Assembly (NCBI GenBank): GCA_964444885.1
Contig: CAYUIZ010000006.1
Coordinates: forward strand, 1 to 64,000
From: CAYRGQ01 sp964444885
GTDB taxonomy: Bacteria; Bacteroidota; Bacteroidia; Sphingobacteriales; Sphingobacteriaceae
DNA: 64,000 bases
Reading direction: 5' to 3'
Shown: piece after piece, positions 8,195-17,711 of the stretch
Layout: every line of letters starts with the position of its first letter
Position numbering within the stretch: position 1 is the first letter of the stretch
The notes under the pieces: generated by a model
Told to the model about the DNA's origin: nothing
The model's database searches: none
The model's input: the letters and a program-made list of their open reading frames with translations, nothing else
Translations under genes and position numbers: made by a program

Positions 8195-9865
8195 TTACTC
8201 CAGCGTGATGCGTGTCAGGTTGCTCACCGGCTCACCGTTGAAGCGGTCGAAATTGCCCATGAGCAACAGGGCGCGGCGGTTGTCTGCCGACCGTGTTTCG
8301 ACAATATCATTCAAATGCCCCCTGAACTGCCCCGTGGCATTGTAACCCGGTGCCAACTGCCCGTTGTCGCCCACGATCATAAACCCGTGGCGTGCTACGC
8401 CGCCGTAGGTACGGAAGTCGCCACTGACCACAATCAAGCCGTCATCCAGCTGCCGCGCGAAGCGGGGCTCGCCCCCTTCGAAGGCTTGTGGCGTAAAGCC
8501 TGCATAGTGGGTGCCGTCCGCGTTCAGCTGCACCATGTGGCGGGACGTCTGCCCGTTGTACTGCCGGAATGATCCCAGCACGGTGTATTTGCCGGTCGTT
8601 GTGTTATAGCTCACCGCAGTCACGTTGTAATCAGGTCCTGTACCGCCCGGATTGAACGTATCGTCGAGCGTGCCATCCGCGTTCAACCTGACGATATAAT
8701 TCGCAGCCTGCTCGTCAAACCGCGTAAATGAACCGAAGACAAGTAGCTTGCCGGCTAGCTCGCCCTCCGTATGCAAGAATGTGCGGATATCGCCGTTGGC
8801 GCCGGCCTTGGCCGTTGTGCCGCTCGGGTCGAAACGGTAGGTTTTATCGAGTGAGCCATCTAAGTTGAGACGCGCCAGCTGGCGGATTTCCGTACTGTCG
8901 AGGATGACCGTATCGCGCATTTCCAGGCGGTTTGCCTTGTCGTATTGGCGGCTGACGTAGTAGCGGAAATTGCCCGTGGCCAACAGTTTGTCGCCCTGCG
9001 GATAAAGGCGGTCGACCGATGAATTGAAACCACCGTTGAAGGTCGCAAAATACTTGGTCGTATCCTCTTGGTCCGGGCGACGCCATGTCTGCACGCCCAT
9101 GGTATCGATGGTTCCGTTGAGGTTGAGCATGGTCAGGTTGCTGATGTTTTCCGTCCGCTGGTCGTAACCGCCGAACCCGCCGCCGATAAACAACTTGTCA
9201 CCGATTTGCGTGACGGTGTTCAGGCCGCCGTTGGCGGCTGCCCCCGTGCGCAGGCTGGCGTCATAAGATCCGTCGGGGAAGGTGCGTACGATACGGTTGA
9301 TCGGACGGATAATCCCTTTGTTATCGTAGTTGGTAAAATGCCCGACCATAATGGCTTTTCCGTCGGCCAGAGGCATAAATTGCATGATGGTGTTGTTCGC
9401 GCCTTGGACCGGAACGAAGGTCGGATCCAACCGCACAAATCCCGTGACGTTGAATTGAGGGCCAAAGACGACAATATCGTCGATGGAAACCGAGGTTGTA
9501 CCCGTGCTGGCGTAATCCGGCACAATCACTTTAATCTCGTTGTCGGTTACCTCCACAATATCCGCTTCTTCGCCGTTAAAGCGGAAGACAATCTTGTCTC
9601 GGTGTTCCAGAAATCCCGACCCGAAGACTGACACGGTGGTGCCGGGCACGCCCGAAGCGGGCACGGGTGGCCTGAACCGGTCAATTTCAATACCCAAAGG
9701 CTCTTTGCCCGGACCGTAGGGCTCATCAAACAATTCGTCTGTTTTCGTACAGCCGGTAGCCAAAATCGCCAGCAGCAATACGGCCCACAGGCGTGCGCCC
9801 ATGGATCGGATGGCCGTGCTACCGTGTGTATATATCGTTGTATTCATATCGTTCATGTTTTCCAT
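8195..9865 (-). CDS. TIG (DUF5008-like) and delta-60 repeat lipoprotein
   Basis: The 556-residue exported lipoprotein has the lipobox LLAILATGC. Residues about 50-140 are an IPT/TIG Ig-like domain (GVPGTTVSVFGSGF, SVSIDDIVVFGP) of the type called DUF5008 in these operons. The rest is a chain of delta-60-like repeats, each giving a beta-propeller blade: PDGSYDASLR, LNGTIDTMG, LDGSLDKTYRF, ADGTLDDTFNPGG and ADGTHYAGF. The result is probably a TIG domain with a propeller, suited to binding. Several ATGs lie close together (9865, 9856, 9847, 9802). I chose 9865, 7 bp after the preceding stop, but 9847 or 9802 would also give a good signal peptide. Confidence 0.85.
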   Translation of the reverse strand: MENMNDMNTTIYTHGSTAIRSMGARLWAVLLLAILATGCTKTDELFDEPYGPGKEPLGIEIDRFRPPVPASGVPGTTVSVFGSGFLEHRDKIVFRFNGEEADIVEVTDNEIKVIVPDYASTGTTSVSIDDIVVFGPQFNVTGFVRLDPTFVPVQGANNTIMQFMPLADGKAIMVGHFTNYDNKGIIRPINRIVRTFPDGSYDASLRTGAAANGGLNTVTQIGDKLFIGGGFGGYDQRTENISNLTMLNLNGTIDTMGVQTWRRPDQEDTTKYFATFNGGFNSSVDRLYPQGDKLLATGNFRYYVSRQYDKANRLEMRDTVILDSTEIRQLARLNLDGSLDKTYRFDPSGTTAKAGANGDIRTFLHTEGELAGKLLVFGSFTRFDEQAANYIVRLNADGTLDDTFNPGGTGPDYNVTAVSYNTTTGKYTVLGSFRQYNGQTSRHMVQLNADGTHYAGFTPQAFEGGEPRFARQLDDGLIVVSGDFRTYGGVARHGFMIVGDNGQLAPGYNATGQFRGHLNDIVETRSADNRRALLLMGNFDRFNGEPVSNLTRITLE

Positions 9866-9872
9866 TGATGGC

Positions 9873-10637
9873 CTAACGTTTGCTCTCCAAAATATCGTTT
9901 TCCACTTCCCACTGCACGAAGCCGAATCCGCCCCGCGTAAAGTCCAAGGCATGCACAATGCCGTTAGCGGGCTGAATATCCGAGGAAGCCACCGGCACGG
10001 TTATCCAGCCTTGCTGCGGTTGCGATACGTCGGGGATATAGGAAATGTGCAGCTGCCGGTAACCCATGTAGCGCAGGCGCACCTCGTTGGGTGTGCCCCC
10101 GTGCGTTACCGCATCGTGGTAGACCACCCCGATGTTGCTAACCGTGTTATTCAACGAGTAATAGCTTTGCCCGCTGTAGGTGGTCAGCAAGTTGAAATCC
10201 ACCTGCGGGTAGTCCATGAGCTTGTTGCTGCCGCGGAACATGTAGCGCTCGAGGTACTTGCGCCAAATGACCGAGTCGACGTCAGCCAAAACCGCAATCG
10301 TATCCCGGCTTAGGTTGTAAAGCCGCGAATTTACCCCTCCTTGGCCCACCTGCCCAATGAGTTGTTTGATATCGTCATCATGCGGCGCAAAAAAGGTAAA
10401 CTCATTCTGGTGAAAGGCTTCTTCGAGCCCTGCTAGGCGAATAATCTGCGCGATGGTATCAAAATCGCGGGGCTTAGAGTCCAAATATTCCATCATCGTA
10501 CCATCGAAGACGGCGTTGGCCCTTCCCCCATCCACGTAGTAGTCATCCCGCTTGCAGGATGCAAAAAGCAGGAGCAGGCCACCCAGCGCTAAGGTAGTGC
10601 GCGTCAAATAAAATCGTATGTTGTGCATGGTCGTCAT
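9873..10637 (-). CDS. Fasciclin (FAS1) domain lipoprotein, second copy
   Basis: This 254-residue lipoprotein has its lipobox Cys at 28 (LFASC). It has one FAS1 domain: the first conserved block reads FTFFAPHDDDIKQL (about 80-93) and the closing block NGIVHALDF (about 231-239), the position of the conserved H box. FAS1 domains mediate adhesion and protein or carbohydrate contacts. It follows the second SusC/SusD pair just as the 368-residue FAS1 protein follows the first, so each transporter pair has its own FAS1 partner. Spacing to the SusD gene is 27 bp. Confidence 0.9.
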   Translation of the reverse strand: MTTMHNIRFYLTRTTLALGGLLLLFASCKRDDYYVDGGRANAVFDGTMMEYLDSKPRDFDTIAQIIRLAGLEEAFHQNEFTFFAPHDDDIKQLIGQVGQGGVNSRLYNLSRDTIAVLADVDSVIWRKYLERYMFRGSNKLMDYPQVDFNLLTTYSGQSYYSLNNTVSNIGVVYHDAVTHGGTPNEVRLRYMGYRQLHISYIPDVSQPQQGWITVPVASSDIQPANGIVHALDFTRGGFGFVQWEVENDILESKR

Positions 10638-10664
10638 CTGTTTTGTTATTTCCGTCCTCTTGGC

Positions 10665-12218
10665 CTAGTTGCCTCCGCGTGTCAGCCAATACTCGTTGAG
10701 CACCATAAAAGGGTTGTTGTTCCGCGCATTGGGGTGGATAGGCCACGTCCAAGCCCGGCGGTTAAACTGATCCATATTGAGCGGGTTGCGGGCCCACTGC
10801 TGGCTGAGGATACGTCCGGTACGTACCAAATCAAAGTAGCGGTGCCCTTCGCCCAGGAGCTCACGCGCGCGTTCCATAAAAATGAAGTCGCGCAGGTGCT
10901 GCCCGCCTGGCCCGTCGTAGTTGGTTGCCTCGGCACGGTTGCGAACTACATCCAGCACGGTAATCGCCTCAGCATCGCGGCCCAGCTCGGCCAGCGCTTC
11001 CGCACGCAACAGGATCGCGTCGGCATAGCGGAAGATCATAAACGTGTTGTCCGGGTTGCGATCCTCGTTGCCGGATGCGTACGTATTGAACGCAAACTTG
11101 ACAGCAATAAACTGCCCGCTGTTCGAGAGCATGTCCTGGTACCAAAATTCACGGCGCTTGTCGGCCACGCCTTCCGGATGTAAACGCATCATGTAGGTAT
11201 CAATAAAGTAACAGTGGCTAATCTGGTTGTTGAAGCGTGGGAACTTATAAGGCCAGCGCAGGAAGTGGTCGCCGAATGGCGCCAGTGCCGCGTTGTTGTC
11301 GGCGTAGTTGATGCTTCGGTAGAATTCGAAGAGGCTTTCGTCCGAGCGGCCCTTCATGACCGTTGCCCAGCCTTCTTCGGTGAGCGGGTACAGGCGGTAC
11401 GCGCCGCTGGCCATGATTTCGGCACCCAAGTTAGCCGTTTCGGTGTAATACTGTTCGCGTTGGCTGCGGTCAAAGCCTGCATTCCACATGTTCATATGCA
11501 TCAGCAAGGCGATGACACTACCCCGACTGGCCCGCGCGCCTTTCAGGGCGGGGTCGGCATAGGTCCACGGGATGTTGTCCTTATGCGCCTTGAGGTCGGC
11601 AATACACTTGTTCATTACGGATACCATGTCTTCGCGGGGCAGAGCCTCCGCCTGGTAGGCATCGGTGTAGTAGACCACGTCGCCATACAGCCTCACCATC
11701 CAGAAATACGTAAACGCACGCAGGAAAGTGGCCTCGGCGATGTACTGCCGTTGCTCCTCAGGGGACACACCCGCTATGCCTTCCTCGAGTTTGTCAATCA
11801 GGATATTGGCCGTTTGGATCACTTGGTAATAGCGGGTCCAATCGGTTACGCGACTCAGGTTATACCAGCCCCAGGGGCGTGAACCGTCGATCACGGCGAG
11901 CATGTCGTTGCGGCCGAGCGCTTCCACCACTTGCCGGGCCGTGTAGTTGTTCGCACCCGGCGAGGCGAAGACCTCGCCCGAGCGGGTTTCGCCGACGGCG
12001 CCGACCACCCAGCTTTCGTTCAGCTTGTCAAAGAACATGCTGTACATGTTGGCGAAGTTGGTTTCCACGTCGTCTTTGGAACGATAGAAGTTATTTCCCG
12101 TCAGGCGGTCCATGGGCTCGACCATCAAAAAATCCTTGCAGGACATCAAGCTCAGCGAAGCTATCAGTAAACCGGCGAGCAAGTATCGGGACCGCGTTAT
12201 CGTCATTATCTTTTTCAT
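10665..12218 (-). CDS. SusD-family outer-membrane lipoprotein, second pair
   Basis: The 517-residue protein starts at ATG 12218, giving MKKIMTITRSRYLLAG and a lipobox at C27 (LSLMSC). Alternative ATGs at 12227 and 12233 overlap or touch the susC stop as TAATG, so translation is coupled. It has the SusD/RagB TPR-rich fold: the N-terminal KDFLMVEP, ADATFLRAFTYFWMVRLYGDV (only part quoted as family hallmark), DAILLRAEALAELG, and the C-terminal ERARELLGEGHRYFDLVR signature. The N-terminal extension up to 12476 is inside susC and not real. It should form the lid over the SusC barrel encoded immediately upstream. Confidence 0.95.
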   Translation of the reverse strand: MKKIMTITRSRYLLAGLLIASLSLMSCKDFLMVEPMDRLTGNNFYRSKDDVETNFANMYSMFFDKLNESWVVGAVGETRSGEVFASPGANNYTARQVVEALGRNDMLAVIDGSRPWGWYNLSRVTDWTRYYQVIQTANILIDKLEEGIAGVSPEEQRQYIAEATFLRAFTYFWMVRLYGDVVYYTDAYQAEALPREDMVSVMNKCIADLKAHKDNIPWTYADPALKGARASRGSVIALLMHMNMWNAGFDRSQREQYYTETANLGAEIMASGAYRLYPLTEEGWATVMKGRSDESLFEFYRSINYADNNAALAPFGDHFLRWPYKFPRFNNQISHCYFIDTYMMRLHPEGVADKRREFWYQDMLSNSGQFIAVKFAFNTYASGNEDRNPDNTFMIFRYADAILLRAEALAELGRDAEAITVLDVVRNRAEATNYDGPGGQHLRDFIFMERARELLGEGHRYFDLVRTGRILSQQWARNPLNMDQFNRRAWTWPIHPNARNNNPFMVLNEYWLTRGGN

Positions 12219-12232
12219 CGTTGTCATCTGCA

Positions 12233-15200
12233 TTAAAATCCAATATTCACGCCTAAGCTGTACGAACGCGGTACGGGATAACCTTCCGAGATGTCGCGCC
12301 CCATGTTGGTGACGTTTTCCGGGTTGGGTCCGTTGTACCGGGAAAAGGTATTTAAGTTTTCCGCCGAGAAGTTCAGGCGGATATTGTCCAGCCCAAAGCG
12401 GGTAGCCACACGCTTCTCCAGCTGATAGGACAGCACCAACGCGTTGATTTTGAAATAGCTTCCGTCCTCGGCCCACAGATCCTGGTCATAGCGAAACGGC
12501 TGTATGGATCCGTAGCGCGTATAATCGTAGGCATAGGGATAGACGGCTACGTCACCGGGTTTGCGCCACATGTTCACATCGTCGAGCGGCACGACAGCCG
12601 TCTGGTCAAAGGGCGATGCCATCAGCCCCAGGCGGTAAGCCAAGGCGTTGTTGAGAATCGTCCGCTTGCCCGTGAACGAGCCAAAAAGGTTGACGCCGAA
12701 GTTCTTCCAGTTGACACCGATCGTTGCCCCGCCCGTAAACAAGGGCTGGGTATTTCCGGTGCGCATGTAGTCGTTCTGGTCCAGGATGTAGTCGCCATTC
12801 AAATCGCGCAGCATGGGGTCTCCCCCTTCGAAGAAGCGGCCGTTGGTTTGGTAGGGTAATCCCGTGACCGGGTCGACCGGCACATCGGCATCCGTGGCAA
12901 ACACGCCATCGTTGATACGCAGGTAGTTAGACATGGTGGCCGTACCTACACGATACACATTATGCTGCCGATGCACGTCGCCGTCCCAACGGATAAACTG
13001 TCCGCCGTAGTGCGAAGGTAAGCGGAGCAATACGTCGCGGTTGAGTGCGCCGTTGACCGAGATATGCAGATCGACGGGGCTCGTGGCCGGCAAGGGCCGC
13101 ACCAACAGGTAAAGCTCATGGCCATAGTTGGCAATGCCCGCGCTATTGCTAAATAGCTTGTTGAATCCGGTCGTATTCGGCAGGAACTCTTCGAAAAGCA
13201 TGTTTTCCACCGTCTTGTAGTAGGTGTCGTAGATCAACGTGAACCGGTTGTTGAACAAGTTGAAATCCAGACCCAAGTTGTATTGGGTGGTAGTTACCGG
13301 CTTCAGGTTCGGGTTGGGCACTTGGTCGAAGTTCAGACCAATACCCTGCTGTCCGTTATAATTGCCAGTAATGTCGTAGCGCCCGTAAATCCGTTCCAAG
13401 GTTGCTTCGGGAACAATGTTGACACCCCAGCTGACGCGTGCTGATGCCAAGTCGAGCCACTCCACGCCTTCCAGGAAGGATTCGCGGTGTGCGTTCCATT
13501 TGATGCCGATGGCCGGGTTTTGCGCGTACAAGTTCTCGAAACCCGAACCGGACGAGCCATCCCAGCGGTATGACAGATCGAGCACGTATTTCTTCTCAAA
13601 ATCGTATGTAGCAGATAGCGCGTAGGAAGCGGCGCGTTCATCGCGGAAGTTGGACAATACCCCTCCTCCTCGCGAAAAGAATCCGTCAAACCCGATCGGG
13701 CCGCGGAATTGGTCGTTCGGGCCACGCTCCTGGCGGGTGATGGAATTGTGCCGCCCCCAAATCCGAAATTCGTTAAAGACGTTGACAAAGATGGTATGCT
13801 GATCGTTGAAGGTCTTCGAGTAGTTGATACTGTTCCGGTTATACAACTGCGTATTGCGCCCGTTGTAGGCATACACCCGTGCAAACTGGTTATTGGCAAT
13901 CGCGGGGGTGAACGTATCTTCCGTTTTGGACTCAAACTCGTAGCTCATGGTGCTGTTGAGCCGCAGTCCTTCGACAACGAAGTAACTGGCTTCTACGTGC
14001 GTCCGGATCAGGCGCGTGGCATTGTCATTATCCGTACGCAGGGACGACATATAGCTGCCGGTAGACTGGTAAAACGACGGCGGAGGCAACAGCGTGGAGC
14101 TGGCACCGCCACTGGCCACACCGGTTTGCAACATCCCGACTCCGTCGCCTACGCTCTGCTTGCCCACCGAGCCGTTCACGGCACCGATTACCTGGAATTT
14201 CCGGTTCTCGGGCTGGTATTCCATGCGCAGGTTGGCCGAGTAGCGGCTGAATCCGGTGTTGCGGATAATCCCCTTCTCGTTGAAGTAGCCGAGGTTGGCT
14301 TTGTAATTGAACAGCGGGCTGCCGCCGTCTATTGCCAAGTTATGGTTTTGGTTGAAAGTCGTCCGGTAATACAGGGATTGCCAGTCCGTGGAGTTGTTCC
14401 AATACGCGTTCAAGCTGTCGGACAAAAAGGGCGTAGTGGCGATGCGCTGGCGCTCCTCTTCGTTGGGTGCGTTTTCCCAAATCTGCTGCATTTTCAGTGC
14501 CCGCTCCAAGTTGCCGCCGAGGGTAGCGCGCAGAGCGGGCGGCGTGCGGATAAAGCTGTTGTGGTTGTAACGTACGCGCGGAATCGGTGAGTTGCCGCGC
14601 TTGGTGGTGATAATAATCACGCCATAGGCGGCCATGGATCCGTAAAGGGAGGTAGCCTGCGCGTCTTTGAGTATCTCAATGCTGGCGATATCTTCCACCG
14701 GAATCATGGACAGGGGGCTGATGCCGGGACCCTGCTGCTGGAAACCGAACTCCGTGGCCCGGTCGGCATCCATCGGGATACCGTCGATCACGTACAACGG
14801 AGAAGTCGGCTGCAGGAAAGACTCGTTGCCCACACCCGTTGTAGAAATGGTTGACAGTCCCCGAATCTGGGTCGAGCCGCGGAATCCGGGCGCACCGGTG
14901 TTTACCTGTACGTTCATCCCTGGCGCCAAGCCCTGCAACAGCACCTCGACGTTGCCCACGGGGCGGTCCTTGAGGTAGCTGGTGTCGACCGAGAAGGAAG
15001 CTCCCGTTGTAAGCTCTTTGGAGCGGGCGACATAGCCACGCACCACCACCTCTTCCAGGCTGCTTTGGTCGAGCACCATGGAGATGCTGAGGTTGTCGCG
15101 CGAGGTACTGACCGTCACCGCATTATCGCGATAGCCGATGCTCCGAAAAACGACGCGCGAATTGGGCGCCACCGAGATGCGGAACCGCCCCCCGTCGTCT

Positions 15201-15373
15201 GTCGAGGTCAGCGCCCGTAGGGGTGTGCCCGTCAGAATGGTAATACTGGGCATGGGGCGCCCGTTCTCGTCCAGGACGATACCGGTGACAGTGACCGAGC
15301 CCTGCGCCCACGCGCCGGCGATACCCAGCCAGAACGCCATAAAAACTAATATCAGTGATCTTGTTCTTTTCAT
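12233..15373 (-). CDS. SusC/RagA-type TonB-dependent transporter, second pair
   Basis: This 1046-residue outer-membrane protein has a signal peptide ending near AWAQ (about residue 24). A carboxypeptidase-regulatory-like Ig domain follows (VTGIVLDENGRPMPSITI, about 28-105), then a TonB-box-like region (EEVVVRGYVA) and the plug (RGLSTIS, PLYVIDGIP, SIEILKDAQATSLYGSMAA, ITTKRG). The remaining 750 residues form the 22-strand barrel, and the C-terminus ends in an aromatic (NIGF). It imports large ligands by TonB energy and pairs with the SusD encoded next. It follows the DUF5007-like gene by 23 bp. Confidence 0.97.
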   Translation of the reverse strand: MKRTRSLILVFMAFWLGIAGAWAQGSVTVTGIVLDENGRPMPSITILTGTPLRALTSTDDGGRFRISVAPNSRVVFRSIGYRDNAVTVSTSRDNLSISMVLDQSSLEEVVVRGYVARSKELTTGASFSVDTSYLKDRPVGNVEVLLQGLAPGMNVQVNTGAPGFRGSTQIRGLSTISTTGVGNESFLQPTSPLYVIDGIPMDADRATEFGFQQQGPGISPLSMIPVEDIASIEILKDAQATSLYGSMAAYGVIIITTKRGNSPIPRVRYNHNSFIRTPPALRATLGGNLERALKMQQIWENAPNEEERQRIATTPFLSDSLNAYWNNSTDWQSLYYRTTFNQNHNLAIDGGSPLFNYKANLGYFNEKGIIRNTGFSRYSANLRMEYQPENRKFQVIGAVNGSVGKQSVGDGVGMLQTGVASGGASSTLLPPPSFYQSTGSYMSSLRTDNDNATRLIRTHVEASYFVVEGLRLNSTMSYEFESKTEDTFTPAIANNQFARVYAYNGRNTQLYNRNSINYSKTFNDQHTIFVNVFNEFRIWGRHNSITRQERGPNDQFRGPIGFDGFFSRGGGVLSNFRDERAASYALSATYDFEKKYVLDLSYRWDGSSGSGFENLYAQNPAIGIKWNAHRESFLEGVEWLDLASARVSWGVNIVPEATLERIYGRYDITGNYNGQQGIGLNFDQVPNPNLKPVTTTQYNLGLDFNLFNNRFTLIYDTYYKTVENMLFEEFLPNTTGFNKLFSNSAGIANYGHELYLLVRPLPATSPVDLHISVNGALNRDVLLRLPSHYGGQFIRWDGDVHRQHNVYRVGTATMSNYLRINDGVFATDADVPVDPVTGLPYQTNGRFFEGGDPMLRDLNGDYILDQNDYMRTGNTQPLFTGGATIGVNWKNFGVNLFGSFTGKRTILNNALAYRLGLMASPFDQTAVVPLDDVNMWRKPGDVAVYPYAYDYTRYGSIQPFRYDQDLWAEDGSYFKINALVLSYQLEKRVATRFGLDNIRLNFSAENLNTFSRYNGPNPENVTNMGRDISEGYPVPRSYSLGVNIGF

Positions 15374-15396
15374 CGTAAACTTATATTAGGCTTACA

Positions 15397-16560
15397 CTAT
15401 TCATCTTCAAACTTGGGTAGCTCGTTGCGGAAGTGAAACACCACTTCCCAGTGTCCGGCACGGTATATCGCAAAGTCGAGCCCAAAGCCGCCCACGGTGG
15501 TGTTCCCATTAAATCCGCGGCGCGCGTAGCTAAATTCCACGCGTGCATTCGCTCCGTTGTTACTGGTATACTGGGTATTCAACCCGACCAGGGGAATGGG
15601 ATAAGCCACGTCGTACTGGACGTATTCATCCGTCGCCTGCATGTTAAATCCATGCACCAGCGTCTGCCATTTGGTTTCGTTAAACAGCGCCGGATTGATT
15701 GGCGTGCCGTCCGGGCCATGAAACGCAAAGCGCAGGGTGTTGGTGCCCGTCGCATTTTCCACAGGCCGGATGTAGACCACGATGTCCTTAATCTGGTCAT
15801 TGCTCTGCATCGGCCGGTTTGAAGTAGCGCCAATGACATTAAACAGGATACTCGGACGGATGTAATCCCGCTTATTGGGGTTGCGCACGTCCGTCGGGTC
15901 CGGTGCTATACCGCCCGTATAGGGGTTGATGTCGGTAGACGGGGAGTAAGCCCGTTCGCGCCATGGGATGAGCCGGAAATCCGTCAGCAGCATTTCGCCG
16001 CCGGTGTTGGATACTTTCAGGTCAAAGAAGCGGATATCCTGCACCAAGTCGCTGGAGTCAGCAGGCCGCGGTGCGATCAAATCATCAGACGACGACCCCC
16101 ACATGATAAACTGGCCCGACTCGCGCACCTCGAACAAGGGACGGTCTTCCAGCTTGCGTTTGGCTTCGATCTCTTCCAATGACTGCTCCCGGCCATCGTA
16201 GGCCGCCGTCCACACGTAGGTAGGGCGCGTCTGGAAAATATCCGTCACCGGGCGCCCGTCACCGTACCGCGCATTGACGATCTCAAACTTGAGCGGAAGC
16301 GTCGAGTTGTCCGAATTAAAGGCGCCAATCAAGGAAGTCCGGCCCAAAATGGGTTCCAGCGTCTTGTTCTGGTAGTTAATGTTCGGGCTGAGGTATTCCT
16401 TTGCCTCCGGCAGGTCGTACAACTTCTTGCAGCCGCCCAATGCCAATGCCGCCACACAGGCCAGACTGAGGCCCCGCGCCCAGCGGAACCGCCCTTTGCG
16501 GGTCGGCGCCGCGGAGATGCCCGCCTGCTTATTGTCCATATCTTTTCGTTTGTTTACCAT
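15397..16560 (-). CDS. DUF5007-like lipoprotein
   Basis: The 387-residue exported lipoprotein has a long basic n-region and a lipobox at C44 (ALGGC); a start at the ATG at 16539 is also possible. After the lipidated Cys come KKLYDLPEAKEY and a mostly beta chain with GRTSLIGAFNSDNSTLPLKF and several Trp/Tyr-rich strands. The pattern and its position between a FAS1 gene and a second SusC gene match the DUF5007 family, which is known only from such operons. No catalytic motif is visible. I infer a surface-exposed ligand-binding role. Confidence 0.8.
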   Translation of the reverse strand: MVNKRKDMDNKQAGISAAPTRKGRFRWARGLSLACVAALALGGCKKLYDLPEAKEYLSPNINYQNKTLEPILGRTSLIGAFNSDNSTLPLKFEIVNARYGDGRPVTDIFQTRPTYVWTAAYDGREQSLEEIEAKRKLEDRPLFEVRESGQFIMWGSSSDDLIAPRPADSSDLVQDIRFFDLKVSNTGGEMLLTDFRLIPWRERAYSPSTDINPYTGGIAPDPTDVRNPNKRDYIRPSILFNVIGATSNRPMQSNDQIKDIVVYIRPVENATGTNTLRFAFHGPDGTPINPALFNETKWQTLVHGFNMQATDEYVQYDVAYPIPLVGLNTQYTSNNGANARVEFSYARRGFNGNTTVGGFGLDFAIYRAGHWEVVFHFRNELPKFEDE

Positions 16561-16587
16561 CGCTATCTTAGAATTGTAGGGCTATGC

Positions 16588-17694
16588 TTAGTTGTTCGTG
16601 ACCAAGTTGACACTCCAGTCGGCCATTTGCATCGTGCCGCTTCGTGCGCGCAGAATGTTGAGCCGGTAAAACTTGTACGCTACCGTATTGCTGATCGGGT
16701 ACACTTTGATCTGGAAGCGTTCTTCGAAGATCTCGCCAGAGCGCGAATCCAGGGTCACCCATTCTTCGCCATCATGCGAGGCCTGCAAGTTCCAGTCGAT
16801 CGGATCCCGTTCGGGGAAATCGTTGGCCGAAGTCAGCGTGTACGCACCGGCTACCGCAGCTTCGTTCAGTTCAAACTGCAGCCACGCGCTGCTGAAGCTT
16901 CCCAACAGGAATTTCGTTTCGCGGTTGCCGTCGAAGGCAAATTGGGCGGCTTCAATATGGTTCGGTCCACCCGAGTTCTCGCGCGATGTCGACCACTGTC
17001 CGCCAATCAGACGGAATAAGCTCGGCGGCGGCGGGATATAGGTGAGGCGGCTCACAAAGTCCTCAAAACCGAAGACGTGGTCATTGTTAATGACATGCAC
17101 GACGCCATTGCGTGTAGCCACATTGATCGAACCGGTCGTGGTGGTAATCCAATCGCGCCTAAACTGGCTTGTCTTGGTATCGCTGAAATCAATCAACGTA
17201 GGCCCGCCCTGCAAGAACCCGGACGAGGTCGCCCGCGTCAGTTTTGCATGCATGGGATAGCCGTGGCGCACGCCCCGCAACATCAGGCCGTCTTGCTTCT
17301 CCAAGGAGTCGCTCACGTATTTGCCCCGGATAATGTATTGGGTGAGCATGGTATCGAGGTGGTCGTAGTCGATCGTGGCGATGTACTCCGGCATACGGTC
17401 CGCCAGGGACCGGATGTTGTTCAGGTTGGTAACTGCCAGCTGGAAACTCTGGTTCGTCAACGCAAACAGCGTGATTGCACTGTCGCGCACCGTGGATTCC
17501 AACCCGAGCCGGTCGATGGCCTGCAAAAGGGAGTCGTAGACGCCCGGTTTGCTTTTGAGATACTCATAGGTATCGCCGGGGAATTCCTTGTTGAGCGCCT
17601 CGGGATTATAGTACCCCCGGTCCTTCTCGCAGGAGTTGACCAAGAGCATGCCGCCGAGGGCTATGATTACCGAAAATATGCTTATCCGCTTCAT
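16588..17694 (-). CDS. FAS1 plus discoidin domain lipoprotein, first copy
   Basis: This 368-residue lipoprotein has its lipobox Cys at 22 (LLVNSC). Residues about 38-215 are a FAS1 domain (TYEYLKSKPG, ITLFALTNQSFQ, GVVHVINNDHVFG). Residues about 225-368 are a discoidin domain (SANDFPERDPIDWNLQ, EIFEERFQIKVY, AYKFYRLNI). It thus fuses the two binding folds that occur separately further down the operon. It follows the first SusD gene by 17 bp. The surface location is inferred from the lipobox and the operon. Confidence 0.92.
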   Translation of the reverse strand: MKRISIFSVIIALGGMLLVNSCEKDRGYYNPEALNKEFPGDTYEYLKSKPGVYDSLLQAIDRLGLESTVRDSAITLFALTNQSFQLAVTNLNNIRSLADRMPEYIATIDYDHLDTMLTQYIIRGKYVSDSLEKQDGLMLRGVRHGYPMHAKLTRATSSGFLQGGPTLIDFSDTKTSQFRRDWITTTTGSINVATRNGVVHVINNDHVFGFEDFVSRLTYIPPPPSLFRLIGGQWSTSRENSGGPNHIEAAQFAFDGNRETKFLLGSFSSAWLQFELNEAAVAGAYTLTSANDFPERDPIDWNLQASHDGEEWVTLDSRSGEIFEERFQIKVYPISNTVAYKFYRLNILRARSGTMQMADWSVNLVTNN

Positions 17695-17711
17695 CGTCTA
17701 TCATTCAAAGT

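Noticed and set aside
9068..9631. 187-codon plus-strand frame inside the TIG/delta-60 gene
   Set aside because: It is antisense to a clear lipoprotein gene, with His/Val/Arg-rich low-quality sequence. Many similar antisense frames through 4-22 kb were rejected for the same reason.
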